DNA of 64,000 bases from Amycolatopsis orientalis DSM 43388 (GCF_000411975.1 NZ_ASXG01000079.1:120282-184281); one strand, 5' to 3'. Numbered from the stretch's first letter, positions 27,893-38,158 are shown. The notes: generated by a model from the sequence alone, not told the origin. Translations and numbers: made by a program.

Positions 27893-28642
27893 TCAACCAG
27901 TTCGCGCATCCCCGGCGGCCTCGCCCGCACCACGGGCCGGAGCGCTGCCGTTCCGAGATCGGGCAGCGAGGCGAGGCGTCCGGCCGAACAGGAGGCGGAC
28001 AGCGATAGCCCGGTTGACCTCGACGTGTGCGAGCGCGAGCGCTTCGGCCCGGTCGGCGTCGCGGGCGGCGATTGCGGCGAACAGGTCGCGGTGCTGGTCG
28101 ACGAGTTCGGCGAGGTTCTCGTTCTGGGCGAACAGCCAGTGCAGCCGGTCCTGCAGCGGAGAGAGCAGGGCAGCGAGCAGTTCGTTGTGCGCCATGAGGA
28201 TCAGCGCGTCGTGGAACTTTCCGTTGGACGTGCGGACGCCGGTCCGGTCGGCCCGTGCGACTGCTTGCTCTCCTGCTTCGATGATGGTCCCGAGCGCGGC
28301 GATTTCCGCGGCGGTGGCTCGTTCGGCGGCGCGGCGGCAGGCGAGGACTTCGAGGGATCGGCGGACATCGAAGAGCTCCTCGACTTCTTGCCGGGACAGC
28401 ACGCGGACGACCGCTCCGCGACGAGGGTTCACTTGCACGAAGCCTTCGGTCTCCAGCATTCGGAGAGCCTCCCGCACCGGGATCCGCGAGACGCCGAGTT
28501 CGGCGGCCAGTTCCCGCTCGACGAGCCGGATGCCCGGGGCGGCTTTCCCTTGGGTGATCCGGCTGCGGATCGCGTCGCGGACTTGGTCGCGCAGGGGAGC
28601 GCGCCCGTTTTCCGGGCACGGGAGTGCGCTGTCGAGGGGCAC
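27893..28642 (-). CDS. GntR-family regulator, FadR/FCD subfamily (copy 1)
   Basis: The 249-aa regulator has a winged helix (residues ~15-80) with LVERELAAELGVSRIPVREAL and FVQVNPRRGAVV, followed by an all-helical FCD effector domain. That domain has the metal/ligand residues of the family: D..RR near the start, H in KFHDALILMAHN, and QHRDLFAAI. It is last in the leftward catabolic operon, 74 nt after the racemase-fold gene. It likely responds to a carboxylated intermediate of the pathway. It resembles the other GntR protein at 29564 in domain layout, but the two are diverged. It may bind the GTATAC sites at 33802 and 33957. Confidence 0.9.
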   Translation of the reverse strand: MPLDSALPCPENGRAPLRDQVRDAIRSRITQGKAAPGIRLVERELAAELGVSRIPVREALRMLETEGFVQVNPRRGAVVRVLSRQEVEELFDVRRSLEVLACRRAAERATAAEIAALGTIIEAGEQAVARADRTGVRTSNGKFHDALILMAHNELLAALLSPLQDRLHWLFAQNENLAELVDQHRDLFAAIAARDADRAEALALAHVEVNRAIAVRLLFGRTPRLAARSRNGSAPARGAGEAAGDARTG

Positions 28643-28716
28643 GGGTGCGTCTCCTTTCCGGCCGGGGCAAGCCGATACCCGGGCGCGGCCCGGAGGAACC
28701 GCGCCCGGGGCCGCGG

Positions 28717-29466
28717 TCAGAGGCCGGCCAGCACTCGCTCCGATCCGGCGTCCCAGCCGGGGCGGGCTTTGGCGCGGGGTGCGGCGTAGGTGCGGAGTTT
28801 GCTGGTGCGGTGACCGAGCCGGACCAGCGCTTCGGCCATGGCGACCCCGGCGGCGACCGGGTCGATCACCGGGACTCCGAGATGGGCCGAGACCTCCTTG
28901 TCCAGGCCGGCGAGTCCCGCGCAGCCGAGGACCAGGGCTTCGGCGCCTTGCTCCAGCAGCGTCCGCGACTGGACGACCAGCGGGCTTTCCGGGCCGATCT
29001 CCAGCGTGCCGACCTTGAGCACCGGGAGGTCGGCGGCCCGGACACCGACGCAGTTCGCCGCCACCCCGGCGGAGTGCAGGCTGTCCTGGATCTGCACGAT
29101 CGCCCGGGGGAGGCTGGTCACCACGCCGAATCGCGGGGCGAGCATGAGGGCGACGTGCACGGCGGCGTCGGTGATGTCCACGACCGGGACCTCGAGCAGT
29201 TCCCGGAACGCTTCGCGGCCCGGTTCGCCGAACCCGGCGAGCACGACCGCGTCGTAGGGCCGGTCGTAGCGGCGGACGGCGTCGAGCATGGCGACCGAGG
29301 CGAGCTGCCCGTCGAGATAGCCCTCGGCCGACGCGACGCCCCAGGACGGCGCGATGGTCGCCACCTCGGCGTCCGGGCCGGCGGCGGCGCGGGCCGCGGC
29401 GTCGATGACCGACGTGATCGATTCGCTGATGTTGCAGTTGACGACAAGCAGCCGGGGAGGGGTCAT
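28717..29466 (-). CDS. Asp/Glu/hydantoin-racemase-superfamily enzyme with a single catalytic Cys
   Basis: The 249-aa protein has the racemase/maleate-isomerase/arylmalonate-decarboxylase fold. Family landmarks are LLVVNCNIS at the N-terminus, PVVDITDAAVHVALML in the centre, FGVVTSL, LGCAGLAGL with Cys182, and GVPVIDPVAAGV. In hydantoin and allantoin racemases two cysteines face the substrate. Here the first position is Gly78 (VVLAGFGEPG instead of the usual ACF). Arylmalonate decarboxylase is known to have this Gly/Cys arrangement, so racemisation is unlikely and a decarboxylase or isomerase is plausible. It lies between the two GntR genes in the leftward operon. Confidence 0.82.
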   Translation of the reverse strand: MTPPRLLVVNCNISESITSVIDAAARAAAGPDAEVATIAPSWGVASAEGYLDGQLASVAMLDAVRRYDRPYDAVVLAGFGEPGREAFRELLEVPVVDITDAAVHVALMLAPRFGVVTSLPRAIVQIQDSLHSAGVAANCVGVRAADLPVLKVGTLEIGPESPLVVQSRTLLEQGAEALVLGCAGLAGLDKEVSAHLGVPVIDPVAAGVAMAEALVRLGHRTSKLRTYAAPRAKARPGWDAGSERVLAGL

Positions 29467-29563
29467 GCCCGCGATCTCCTTTGCTGGGACAGAACGGAAC
29501 GAGCCGGGCGGGCGCAGGCGGGCGCGCCCGGCGGGAGGGGCGGACGGAGATCCCGGGAAGGGC

Positions 29564-30223
29564 CTATTCGCCGGAGTGGTCGAGCCGCACCCGGTAGATC
29601 TGCTCGTCCTTGGCGATGTGCTCGTCCATGAGGTAGCCGGCCTGGATCGGCGAGCCGTTGAGGATCGCGGCCGCGATCGCCGCGTGGTCGGTCCAGGCGG
29701 AGTCGATCCGCTCTTCCAGGTCGAGCTCGAACCCCCAGGACACCCGCTGAAGGACGCGGTCGATCGCGAGCTGCAGCTGCTGGTTCCCCGAAGCGCGCGC
29801 GACCAGCTCGTGGAACTGCATGATCAGCGGCGGCAGCGCGGTCACCTGATGGGCGTGGGCGGCTTCGCGGCCACGCGCCACCACTGCCGCCAGCTGGTCG
29901 GCGTCCTCGCCGCCGCGCCGCTCCGCGGCCAGCCGGGCCGCCATGACTTCCAGGCCGCGGCGCACCTGCATGAGCTCGAAGCTGTCGCGGAACGACCCGG
30001 CCGACACCGTGGCGCCGCGGTAGGGGGTCAGCGTGACGAAGCCTTCGGTCTCCAGCCGCCGCAACGCTTCCCGGACCGGCACCCGGGACACCCCGTGCTC
30101 CTCGGCCAGCGCTTCCTCGGGAAGCCGTTCGCCGACCTGGTAGCGCCCGGAGATGATCGCCTGCCGCAGCTCGTTCGCGATCACGTCGCGGTGCGGACTG
30201 CGGATCTTTCGGGGGCCGGCCAT
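29564..30223 (-). CDS. GntR-family regulator, FadR/FCD subfamily (copy 2)
   Basis: The 219-aa regulator has a winged helix with LPEEALAEEHGVSRVPVREAL and FVTLTPYRGATV, followed by an FCD domain with R..LE, QFHELVARASGN and an H in TDHAAIAAAI. The ATG at 30223 (MAGPRKIR) is preferred. A TTG at 30262 would extend it by 13 residues. It lies 57 nt downstream of the cyclodeaminase-like gene in the same operon. FCD regulators typically recognise short palindromes centred on GTATAC or related sequence, as found twice in the divergent promoter at 33802 and 33957. Confidence 0.9.
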   Translation of the reverse strand: MAGPRKIRSPHRDVIANELRQAIISGRYQVGERLPEEALAEEHGVSRVPVREALRRLETEGFVTLTPYRGATVSAGSFRDSFELMQVRRGLEVMAARLAAERRGGEDADQLAAVVARGREAAHAHQVTALPPLIMQFHELVARASGNQQLQLAIDRVLQRVSWGFELDLEERIDSAWTDHAAIAAAILNGSPIQAGYLMDEHIAKDEQIYRVRLDHSGE

Positions 30224-30280
30224 GCGGTGAGAATACGCGTGCGGAGGCGGGAACCCGCTCAACCGGCGGGCCGGGCGCGG

Positions 30281-31231
30281 TCACGGCGCGGGGCTTTCGG
30301 TCGCCGAGAGCAGCGCGGTCACCGCGGCGAGATCCTGGATCGGCAGGCCGACCGAGGTGAACACGGTGATCTCGCCGGGCGCTCGCTCGTAGGGGCGCTC
30401 GAGCAGGATCTGCCCGAGTTCCAGCCGGATGTCGCCGGACGAGATCGCCTGTTCCGCGATGGCCGTGACGACGGCCCCGGATTCGGCGAGGGCGACGTCG
30501 CGCGCGTCGACCACGATCGTGGCGCGCCGCAGCACCTCCGAGTCGATTTCGCGGTGGTCGGGCCGGGGCGGGGAGCCGACGACGTTCAGGTGCTGACCGG
30601 GCTGGAGCCACTCGCCTCGCACGATCGGCTCGCGGGCGGGAGTCAGCGTGCAGACGATGTCGCTCGCTTCGACGAGCGCGCGGGCGTCCGGCGCGACGGC
30701 GCAAGGCAGGCCGAGCGCGGCGGCTTCCTCGACGACCCGCTCGGCGTTCTCCGGCGTCCGGTTCCAGACGATCACCTCGTGCAGGTCGCGCACCGCGGCG
30801 ATCGCGCGCAGGTGGCTGCGCGCCTGCGCACCGGCTCCGATCAGGCCGAGCACGCGCGAGTCGGGCCGGGACAGCGCGCGGGTCGCGACCGCCGAGGCCG
30901 CGGCGGTGCGCAACTGGGTCACCACAGCACCCTGCACGGTCGCGACGCATTCCCCGGTGTCGATCCTCATCGCGACGATGGTCGAGCGCTGCCTGCCCTG
31001 GTCGTTGTCCGGGTTGTCGATCAGGAGCTTGAAGCACACGAGGTCGCTGACCGTCGACGCGGCGAGCATCGGGACGATCACCGCCTGGCTGTCGGGGACG
31101 GCGAGCGGATGGCGGGGCGGCTGGACGGCCCGGCCCGCGGCGAGCTCGAGGTGCAGCTGCTCCACGACTTCGATGAGCTTGCCGAGGTCGAGCGAGTCCC
31201 GGACGGTGGTCGCGTCGAACGTGAACGTCAC
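30281..31231 (-). CDS. Ornithine cyclodeaminase/mu-crystallin family protein
   Basis: The 316-aa NAD(P)-binding protein has Rossmann loop GLIGAGAQARSHLRAI, an N-terminal dimerisation domain containing RTAAASAVATRALS, and SDIVCTLTPAREPIV. The GTG start at 31231 has AAAGGAGA upstream. Family members include ornithine cyclodeaminase, alanine dehydrogenase, ketimine reductase and EutC of ectoine breakdown. The true ornithine-cyclodeaminase signature cannot be confirmed by eye. It lies between the PBP-like gene and the GntR gene. Its likely job is reduction of a ketimine or NAD-assisted deamination of the unknown substrate. Confidence 0.85.
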   Translation of the reverse strand: MTFTFDATTVRDSLDLGKLIEVVEQLHLELAAGRAVQPPRHPLAVPDSQAVIVPMLAASTVSDLVCFKLLIDNPDNDQGRQRSTIVAMRIDTGECVATVQGAVVTQLRTAAASAVATRALSRPDSRVLGLIGAGAQARSHLRAIAAVRDLHEVIVWNRTPENAERVVEEAAALGLPCAVAPDARALVEASDIVCTLTPAREPIVRGEWLQPGQHLNVVGSPPRPDHREIDSEVLRRATIVVDARDVALAESGAVVTAIAEQAISSGDIRLELGQILLERPYERAPGEITVFTSVGLPIQDLAAVTALLSATESPAP

Positions 31232-31293
31232 GGACGTCTCCTTTGACGAAGCGGATGCCGGCGGCGGCGGGGGAGGCGCCGCCGCCGGCGGTC

Positions 31294-32205
31294 TCAGGCC
31301 TGCGTTTCCCCGGCGGCGTCCAGCGCCCTTGTGTCCACAATGGACTCGAACTTCACCGGGGACACGGTCAGGCCGGCCGTGTGCAGGATCGAGGTCCACC
31401 GCTCGACCGGCCCGGGGTCGAGCCGCACGCCCGCCCAGGTGCCGTTCGCGGCGATCTGCGCCGCGACTTCGGACAGCACGCCCGGATCGGCCTCCGGCCA
31501 CTCCTTTTCGAACAGCGGCGTGAGATCGCCCGCGGCGCCGGTGCGCAGCTGCCGCATCGCCTCGTCGATCGACCGCACGAACGGCACCAGCCGGGGCTGC
31601 AGTTCGTCGAGCCGTTCCCGCAGGGCGTAGTAGACGCTGTTGGGCATCCGTCCGCCGGACTCCGCGTGCCGGAACACGATGTGCCCGGTCCCGGCGCGTT
31701 CCAGTTCGGTCGCGGTGCCGAGGTCGGTGACGAACGCGTCGCCGAGGCCCGCGACGAACAGTTCGCGGAACATCTGCATCGACAGGTCGTGGACGAACCG
31801 GGCGTCGTACGGCGCCAGCCCGGCTTCGCGCATCAGGCCGCGGGTGAACTCGCCGGGCGCGCCGCCGCCCTGCCCGGGGGCGAGGACGGTTTTGCCCAGC
31901 AGCCAGGCCAGCGTGAAGCCCTCGACCGGTTCGCGGGTCACGATCGCCATCGGGAACCGGTCGTTCAGCTGGGCGACCGCGACGAAATCGCGTCCGTTGC
32001 CGGCATACATCGCCGGGACCCACAGCCCGCCCAGCGCGAGGTCGGCCGAACCGTCGGCGAGATCGTGCATGACGCCGTCCCACGGGTTGCGCGGACGGTA
32101 GGGCACGTCCAGGCCGTTGCGGGCGAAGATGCCGTGCTCGCGGGCGAGGTATTCCGGCAGGTAGTTGACGCCGTGCGCGGTCGCGCTGATCGCCAGGGTT
32201 TCCAT
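31294..32205 (-). CDS. Cytosolic periplasmic-binding-protein-fold protein (NMT1/THI5-like), copy 1
   Basis: The 303-aa protein begins METLAISATAHGVNYLPEYL directly with the first PBP-II strand, with no signal peptide or lipobox. Blocks shared with the protein at 34029 are NYLPEY, AREHG, GLD, ALGGLWVPAMY, VLAPG, and GGRMPNSVYY. No ABC permease or ATPase is nearby; the flanking transporter is an MFS symporter. It is therefore probably an enzyme or sensor, not a transporter subunit. PBP-fold decarboxylases such as 4,5-dihydroxyphthalate decarboxylase set a precedent. The THI5 CCCFC motif is absent. Confidence 0.78.
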   Translation of the reverse strand: METLAISATAHGVNYLPEYLAREHGIFARNGLDVPYRPRNPWDGVMHDLADGSADLALGGLWVPAMYAGNGRDFVAVAQLNDRFPMAIVTREPVEGFTLAWLLGKTVLAPGQGGGAPGEFTRGLMREAGLAPYDARFVHDLSMQMFRELFVAGLGDAFVTDLGTATELERAGTGHIVFRHAESGGRMPNSVYYALRERLDELQPRLVPFVRSIDEAMRQLRTGAAGDLTPLFEKEWPEADPGVLSEVAAQIAANGTWAGVRLDPGPVERWTSILHTAGLTVSPVKFESIVDTRALDAAGETQA

Positions 32206-32254
32206 CAGGCGGGGCCTTTCCTTGTCAGGGGGCGGAATCTGGAGCGGCGCTCGG

Positions 32255-33721
32255 TCAGGCGGTGTTCGCCTCGGGCGCCGGGGCGGCCGCGGGCGCGGTC
32301 TCCTGTTGCTCGTTGATGTCCTCGAGCGACCGTCCGAGCGTTTCGGGAGCGAAGCGGGCGGAAACGGCCAGGATCGTGTACATCGCGGCGATCATCAGGA
32401 ACACGCCCGCCACGCCGGCGTGGTCGAAGGCGAACACTGCCGCGAACGGCATGAGCGCACCGGCGATGTTGCCGACTCCGTTCACCGTCGAGCAGCCGAG
32501 CGCGCGGACCCGCGTCGGGTACAGCTCCGGCGACCAGAGGGCGAGCGTGGAGTTGAGGAACAGCGAGAAGAACTGGAAGACCGACCCGTAGATCAGGATC
32601 GCGGCCGGGCCGTTCGCCAGTTCGGCGAACGCGATCGCGGAGAGGCAGCCGAGCACGCCGGCGATCAGCACTGTCGTGCGCCGCGGCAGTTTCGCCGCGA
32701 CGAGCGCGGCGGCGAGCGCGCCGAACATGCTGCCCGCGTACATGATCAGGGTGAAGACCAGGCTGCTGGACACCGAATAGCCTTTGGAGACCAGCAGGGT
32801 CGGGAGCAGCACCAGCAGGGTGACCTGCGCGCCGAACGCCATCCACGACGCGACGCTGATCGCGACGGTCCGCTTGAGCAGCGGGCGCTTGAAGATCTCG
32901 GTCGGCGAAACGTGCGGTTGGACCTCGGCCGAGGAACTCGTGTCGAGGAACGGAACGACCTCGGCGTCGCTGGGCCGTTTCCGGATGTTGTCCGAGGCGA
33001 GGATCGTCAGCGCGCGGTTGGCTTCGTGGATCCGTCCCGAGTCGACGAGGAACCGCGGCGATTCGGGCAGATAGCGCCGGTACACCACGACCAGCAGGGC
33101 CGGGATCGCGAGGAAGCCGAGCAGCCAGCGCCAGGACAGCAGGTTGCCGCCGAGGACGTTGTTGAGCGGTCCGAGGACGACCACGAACAGGCCGTAGGCG
33201 GCGAAGTTGCCGATGCCGCCGGAGGCGAATCCCATCGAGCCGACCGCGGTGCCCCGGCGTTTCGTGGCGACGATCTCCGAGACCAGGGTCAGCCCGATGG
33301 TGAACTCGCCGCCGAGCCCGATGCCGACGATGAACCGGCTGATCAGCATGATCGGGTAGTTCGGCGCGAAGGCGCTGAGCAGGCCGCCGATCGTGTAGAC
33401 GAGCAGGTTGAAGCTGAGCGAGAACCGCCTGCCTTTGCGGTCGGCGAGGTACCCGCCGACCAGCCGGCCGACGATGCCGCCGACGACGGTGAGCGTGTTG
33501 ATGGTGACGAGCTCGTCGTTCCCGATGCCCAGGGCCTCCTTGAGCATCGGGCCGATGGCGCCGGGGGCGTCCTGCTGCAGGGTGTCGAAGAACATTCCGG
33601 CCATGACCAGGCCCATGACCCAGAACTGGGCCCGGGTCAACGGGAACGCGTCGAGCGCGTCGGCGACGGAGCGGTGCCGGGCGCGGTGCGGCGCCGGCTG
33701 GTGGGGAGCTGGTCCTGACAC
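32255..33721 (-). CDS. MFS metabolite:H+ symporter, copy 1
   Basis: The 488-aa protein has 12 predicted spans with the sugar/aromatic-acid symporter motifs: MAGMFFDTLQQD in helix 1, GYLADRKGRR between helices 2 and 3, YRRYLPESPRFL after helix 6, and LWSPELYPTRVRALG. It is first in the leftward operon. The GTG start at 33721 has AGGAGGA upstream and lies about 80 bp from the GTATAC operator at 33802. The transporter at 36672 is a clear paralogue. Substrates of this group are organic acids, aromatic acids or sugars. The adjoining enzymes suggest a carboxylate. Confidence 0.9.
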   Translation of the reverse strand: MSGPAPHQPAPHRARHRSVADALDAFPLTRAQFWVMGLVMAGMFFDTLQQDAPGAIGPMLKEALGIGNDELVTINTLTVVGGIVGRLVGGYLADRKGRRFSLSFNLLVYTIGGLLSAFAPNYPIMLISRFIVGIGLGGEFTIGLTLVSEIVATKRRGTAVGSMGFASGGIGNFAAYGLFVVVLGPLNNVLGGNLLSWRWLLGFLAIPALLVVVYRRYLPESPRFLVDSGRIHEANRALTILASDNIRKRPSDAEVVPFLDTSSSAEVQPHVSPTEIFKRPLLKRTVAISVASWMAFGAQVTLLVLLPTLLVSKGYSVSSSLVFTLIMYAGSMFGALAAALVAAKLPRRTTVLIAGVLGCLSAIAFAELANGPAAILIYGSVFQFFSLFLNSTLALWSPELYPTRVRALGCSTVNGVGNIAGALMPFAAVFAFDHAGVAGVFLMIAAMYTILAVSARFAPETLGRSLEDINEQQETAPAAAPAPEANTA

Positions 33722-33801
33722 GACCGTCCTCCTCGGGTCGGCTGCGGGCGGCTGGCCGCGCAGCGGAGCGGTGTGATGTGCCTCATAACCCCCTGCTCAG
33801 T

Positions 33802-33811
33802 TTGTATACGA
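33802..33811. promoter_or_regulatory. GntR(FCD)-type operator TTGTATACGA, left site
   Basis: A TTGTATACGA element lies 80 bp upstream of the leftward MFS gene. Its exact reverse complement occurs at 33957. GTATAC-centred palindromes are typical targets of FCD-type GntR regulators, and two such regulators are encoded in the leftward operon. Confidence 0.65.
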
Positions 33812-33956
33812 GATGCGGGGAGGGGTCAAGAGGTGAGGTTTCACCGTAACCGGCGGGCGAGCCGCAATCAGCCAAGATCAGAGGTGTTACACAGGCTTAA
33901 CTCAGACGTCGGCGGGGGTCGGCCGGGCCGGTGAGGGCTTCTGCATCGGCGAAGTC

Positions 33957-33966
33957 TCGTATACAA
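33957..33966. promoter_or_regulatory. GntR(FCD)-type operator TCGTATACAA, right site
   Basis: TCGTATACAA is the exact reverse complement of the element at 33802. It is 62 bp upstream of the PBP-like gene at 34029. It overlaps TACAAT (33962-33967), which could serve as a -10 hexamer of the rightward promoter, so binding would occlude polymerase. Confidence 0.65.
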
Positions 33967-34028
33967 TCGTCATCTGTCCTTCGGGTGCTCGCCGTCAGCG
34001 GCAGCCCGTGTCTGGCCGAGGAGGATCG

Positions 34029-34946
34029 ATGGATCGCATGCACGTGTCGGCGACGTCCCACTGGCCCAACTACCTGCCGGAGTACATCGCCCGCGAGCAC
34101 GGCTACTTCGCCGACGAAGGGCTGGACTTCGGGCGCAGCGCGCCGCCGGACTGGACGAAAGTGCTCTCGGACCTCCACGACGGCACTGCCGTCGCGGCGC
34201 TCGGCGGACTCTGGGTCCCGGCCATGTACTACGGGCGCGGGCAGCACTACGTGCCGTTCGCCGCGCTCAACTCGCGCAACCCCAAGGTCCTCGTGATGCG
34301 CGAACCGGACCCGGGGTTCACCTGGCGGTCGCTGGAACACAAGATCGTGCTGGCCCCGGGCGCCGGCGGGACGGCTCCCTACGTGCACACCGCCGGCCTG
34401 ATGCGCAAGTCCGGAGTGGACATGGCGACGGTGCGCTGGGTCCGGGACCTGAGCGGGCCGATGATGCTCGATCTCTTCCTGGGCGGCCACGGCGACGCGC
34501 TCGTGACCGACGCGGTCAACGGCGCGGTCCTGGAGCGAGCCGGCAAAGCCGCGATCGTCGCCCGGCACGACGTCGACGGCGGCCGGATGCCGAACAGCGT
34601 CTACTACACGCTGCCGGGAACGCTGGAGAGCAGCGACGTGGTCTGGAGGTTCTGCGTCGCGCTGCAGCGGGCCTACGACTGGCTGCGCGAGAATTCGGCC
34701 GCGGGCGTCGCCGATCTGCTGGCGCGAGAGTGGCCGCAGCTCGACACCGGGCACCTGATCGAGATCGTCGACGACCTGCGCGCGCGGGGCCTGTGGGAAG
34801 ACATCCGGATCGACCGCGCGGCGTACGAGGAATGGCTGCGGATCATGGTCGAAGACGGGCTCGTCAGCGCCGACGTGCCGTACGAGAAGCTGATCGACCC
34901 GTGCCCCGCCGACGCGGCCGTCGAACGAGTCGCCGCCGCCCGCTGA
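34029..34946 (+). CDS. Cytosolic periplasmic-binding-protein-fold protein (NMT1/THI5-like), copy 2
   Basis: The 305-aa paralogue of the 31294 product also lacks a signal peptide. The ATG at 34029 has GAGGAGG 4 nt upstream. Starting there makes the N-termini MDRMHVSAT and METLAISAT align without gaps, which settles the start. Shared blocks include NYLPEY, AREHG.FA, ALGGLWVPAMY and GGRMPNSVYY. It opens the rightward set of genes, facing a mirror copy at the head of the leftward operon. No transporter ATPase or permease is present. A catalytic or sensory role in the pathway is inferred; the substrate is unknown. Confidence 0.78.
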   Translation: MDRMHVSATSHWPNYLPEYIAREHGYFADEGLDFGRSAPPDWTKVLSDLHDGTAVAALGGLWVPAMYYGRGQHYVPFAALNSRNPKVLVMREPDPGFTWRSLEHKIVLAPGAGGTAPYVHTAGLMRKSGVDMATVRWVRDLSGPMMLDLFLGGHGDALVTDAVNGAVLERAGKAAIVARHDVDGGRMPNSVYYTLPGTLESSDVVWRFCVALQRAYDWLRENSAAGVADLLAREWPQLDTGHLIEIVDDLRARGLWEDIRIDRAAYEEWLRIMVEDGLVSADVPYEKLIDPCPADAAVERVAAAR

Positions 34947-34992
34947 CCCGCCCAGACCACCTCCGGCCCCCGAGGCCGGGAACGGAGTCCTC

Positions 34993-36387
<1,395 letters not shown>

Positions 36388-36671
36388 GGAAACTGCCGCC
36401 AAGATCCAGACCGCACCGCACGACTTCTGAACCCCGTCGCCGGGGCCGCGCCCGGACGAAGCACTCCGCGCGCGCCCGCCGAACGGCGACTCCGCGGCCG
36501 GCCCTCCGCCCAGTTCCGGGCGCCCGGCCCGCATCCCGCCGCGCGCCCGGCGTTTCCGCCGGCGACGCGCACCCGGGCCCTCGCCCGCGCGACCGCTGCG
36601 CGCGCCGCCGAGACCGCCCGGAACCCTGCCCCGCCACGGGCAGATTCCTCTGGCACAAGGAGATCGGCCAG

Positions 36672-38123
36672 ATGTCGTCCCCGGATTTCCCCCACCGCAC
36701 CGCTCCTCGTCCCGCCGCGCCGCCGCCCGCCGCGGCCGGGGCTCCCGGCCGCCTCTCGGAGGTGATGGACCGGATCGGCTGGACCCGCGCGCACGCGATC
36801 GTCGCCGGCCTGGTGCTGGCCGGCATGTTCTTCGACGCACTCGAACAGGACACCACCGGCGCCATCACCCAAGGGCTCAAAGCCAGCTTCGGGGCGGGGA
36901 CCGCGGACCTCGCCTTCGTCAACACCGTGATGATCGTCGGCGGCCTCGTCGGCCGGGTCGGCACCGGCTACCTCGCCGACCGCAAAGGCCGCCGCTACGC
37001 ACTGGCGTTCAACCTGCTGCTCTACACCTTGGGCGGCGTGCTCAGCGCGGTCTCGCCGAACCTGGTGTTCCTGGAGGTGTCGCGGTTCATCGTCGGCGTC
37101 GGGCTCGGCGGCGAGTTCACCGTCGGCCTCGCGCTGGTCACCGAGATGGTCGCGACCAAGTACCGCGGGACCGTCGCGGCGTCGCTCAACATCGGCTCCG
37201 GCGGGGTGGGCAACTTCGTCGCCTTCGGCCTGTTCCTGGTCGTGCTCGGCCCGCTGAACGACGCCCTCGGCGGCACCTCGGCGAGCTGGCGCTGGCTGTA
37301 CGTGCTGCTCGCCGTCCCCGCCGTGCTCGTGGTGTTCATCCGCCGGTACATGCCCGAGTCTCCCCGCTTCCTGCTGTCGAAGGGACGGCTCGACGAGGCG
37401 AACGCGGCACTCACGACGCTCGCCTCCGGCCGGCTCCGCCGCAAGAACCGGGGCGAGGTCACGCCGTACCTGACCGAGGCCGACATCCCGGCCGTCGTCG
37501 GCCGGACGGTGCCGCTGCGGACGCTGGCGACGGCCGGTTCCCTCCGCCGCACGGCGGCGATCGGCATCGCGTCCTGGATGTCGTTCGGCGCGCAGATCAC
37601 CTTGCTGGTGCTGATGCCGAGCATTCTCGTCGCCCAGGGCTACAGCATCAGCGACAGTCTCGCGTTCACCATGGTGATGAACTTCGGCAGCCTCCTCGGC
37701 GCGTGCGCCGCCGCGCTGCTGGCCCGCGTCGTCGGCCGCCGGACCACAGTGGTCGCCGCCGCCGTCCTCGGCTGCGGCGCGGCTGTCGCGTTCGCGTCCT
37801 TCGCGCACGGCACCGTGCTGATCCTCTTGCTGGGCGGGACTTTCCAGCTCTTCGCCCTGCTGCTGAACACCACGCTCGCGGCGTGGTCGCCGGAGGTCTA
37901 CCCGACCGAGGTGCGGGCGCTGGGCACCTCGATCGTCAACGGCATCGGCAACGTCTCCGGCGCGGTGATGCCGCTCGTCGCCGTCCCGGTCTTCGCGGGC
38001 TGGGGGATGTCCGGCGTCTTCCTGATGCTCGCGTCGATGTACGTCGTCCTCGCGATCGCCGCCCGGTTCGCCCCGGAGACCTACCGGCTGTCGCTGGAAG
38101 AAATCAACCGGACCCCAGTCTGA
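36672..38123 (+). CDS. MFS metabolite:H+ symporter, copy 2
   Basis: The 483-aa protein has 12 predicted spans and is a paralogue of the 32255 product. It shows LAGMFFDALEQD in helix 1, GYLADRKGRR, IRRYMPESPRFLL and AWSPEVYPTEVRALG. The first 30 residues are Pro/Ala-rich and cytosolic. The ATG at 36672 has AAGGAG 8 nt upstream. It lies between the malic enzyme and the M24 hydrolase. Two related symporters in one locus suggest uptake of two related acids or of substrate and intermediate. Confidence 0.9.
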   Translation: MSSPDFPHRTAPRPAAPPPAAAGAPGRLSEVMDRIGWTRAHAIVAGLVLAGMFFDALEQDTTGAITQGLKASFGAGTADLAFVNTVMIVGGLVGRVGTGYLADRKGRRYALAFNLLLYTLGGVLSAVSPNLVFLEVSRFIVGVGLGGEFTVGLALVTEMVATKYRGTVAASLNIGSGGVGNFVAFGLFLVVLGPLNDALGGTSASWRWLYVLLAVPAVLVVFIRRYMPESPRFLLSKGRLDEANAALTTLASGRLRRKNRGEVTPYLTEADIPAVVGRTVPLRTLATAGSLRRTAAIGIASWMSFGAQITLLVLMPSILVAQGYSISDSLAFTMVMNFGSLLGACAAALLARVVGRRTTVVAAAVLGCGAAVAFASFAHGTVLILLLGGTFQLFALLLNTTLAAWSPEVYPTEVRALGTSIVNGIGNVSGAVMPLVAVPVFAGWGMSGVFLMLASMYVVLAIAARFAPETYRLSLEEINRTPV

Positions 38124-38158
38124 GCCCCGTCGCATTCCTCGAAGAAAGGCAGGCCGCA

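Noticed and set aside
31294..32205. Thiamine-pyrimidine synthase (THI5) activity for the PBP-like proteins.
   Set aside because: The CCCFC motif of THI5 is missing in both copies, and no thiamine gene or TPP riboswitch is nearby.
36388..36671. A possible small gene between malic enzyme and MFS copy 2.
   Set aside because: The open frames there are Arg/Pro-rich, have no ribosome-binding site and no recognisable domain; only the AAGGAG of the next gene is meaningful.
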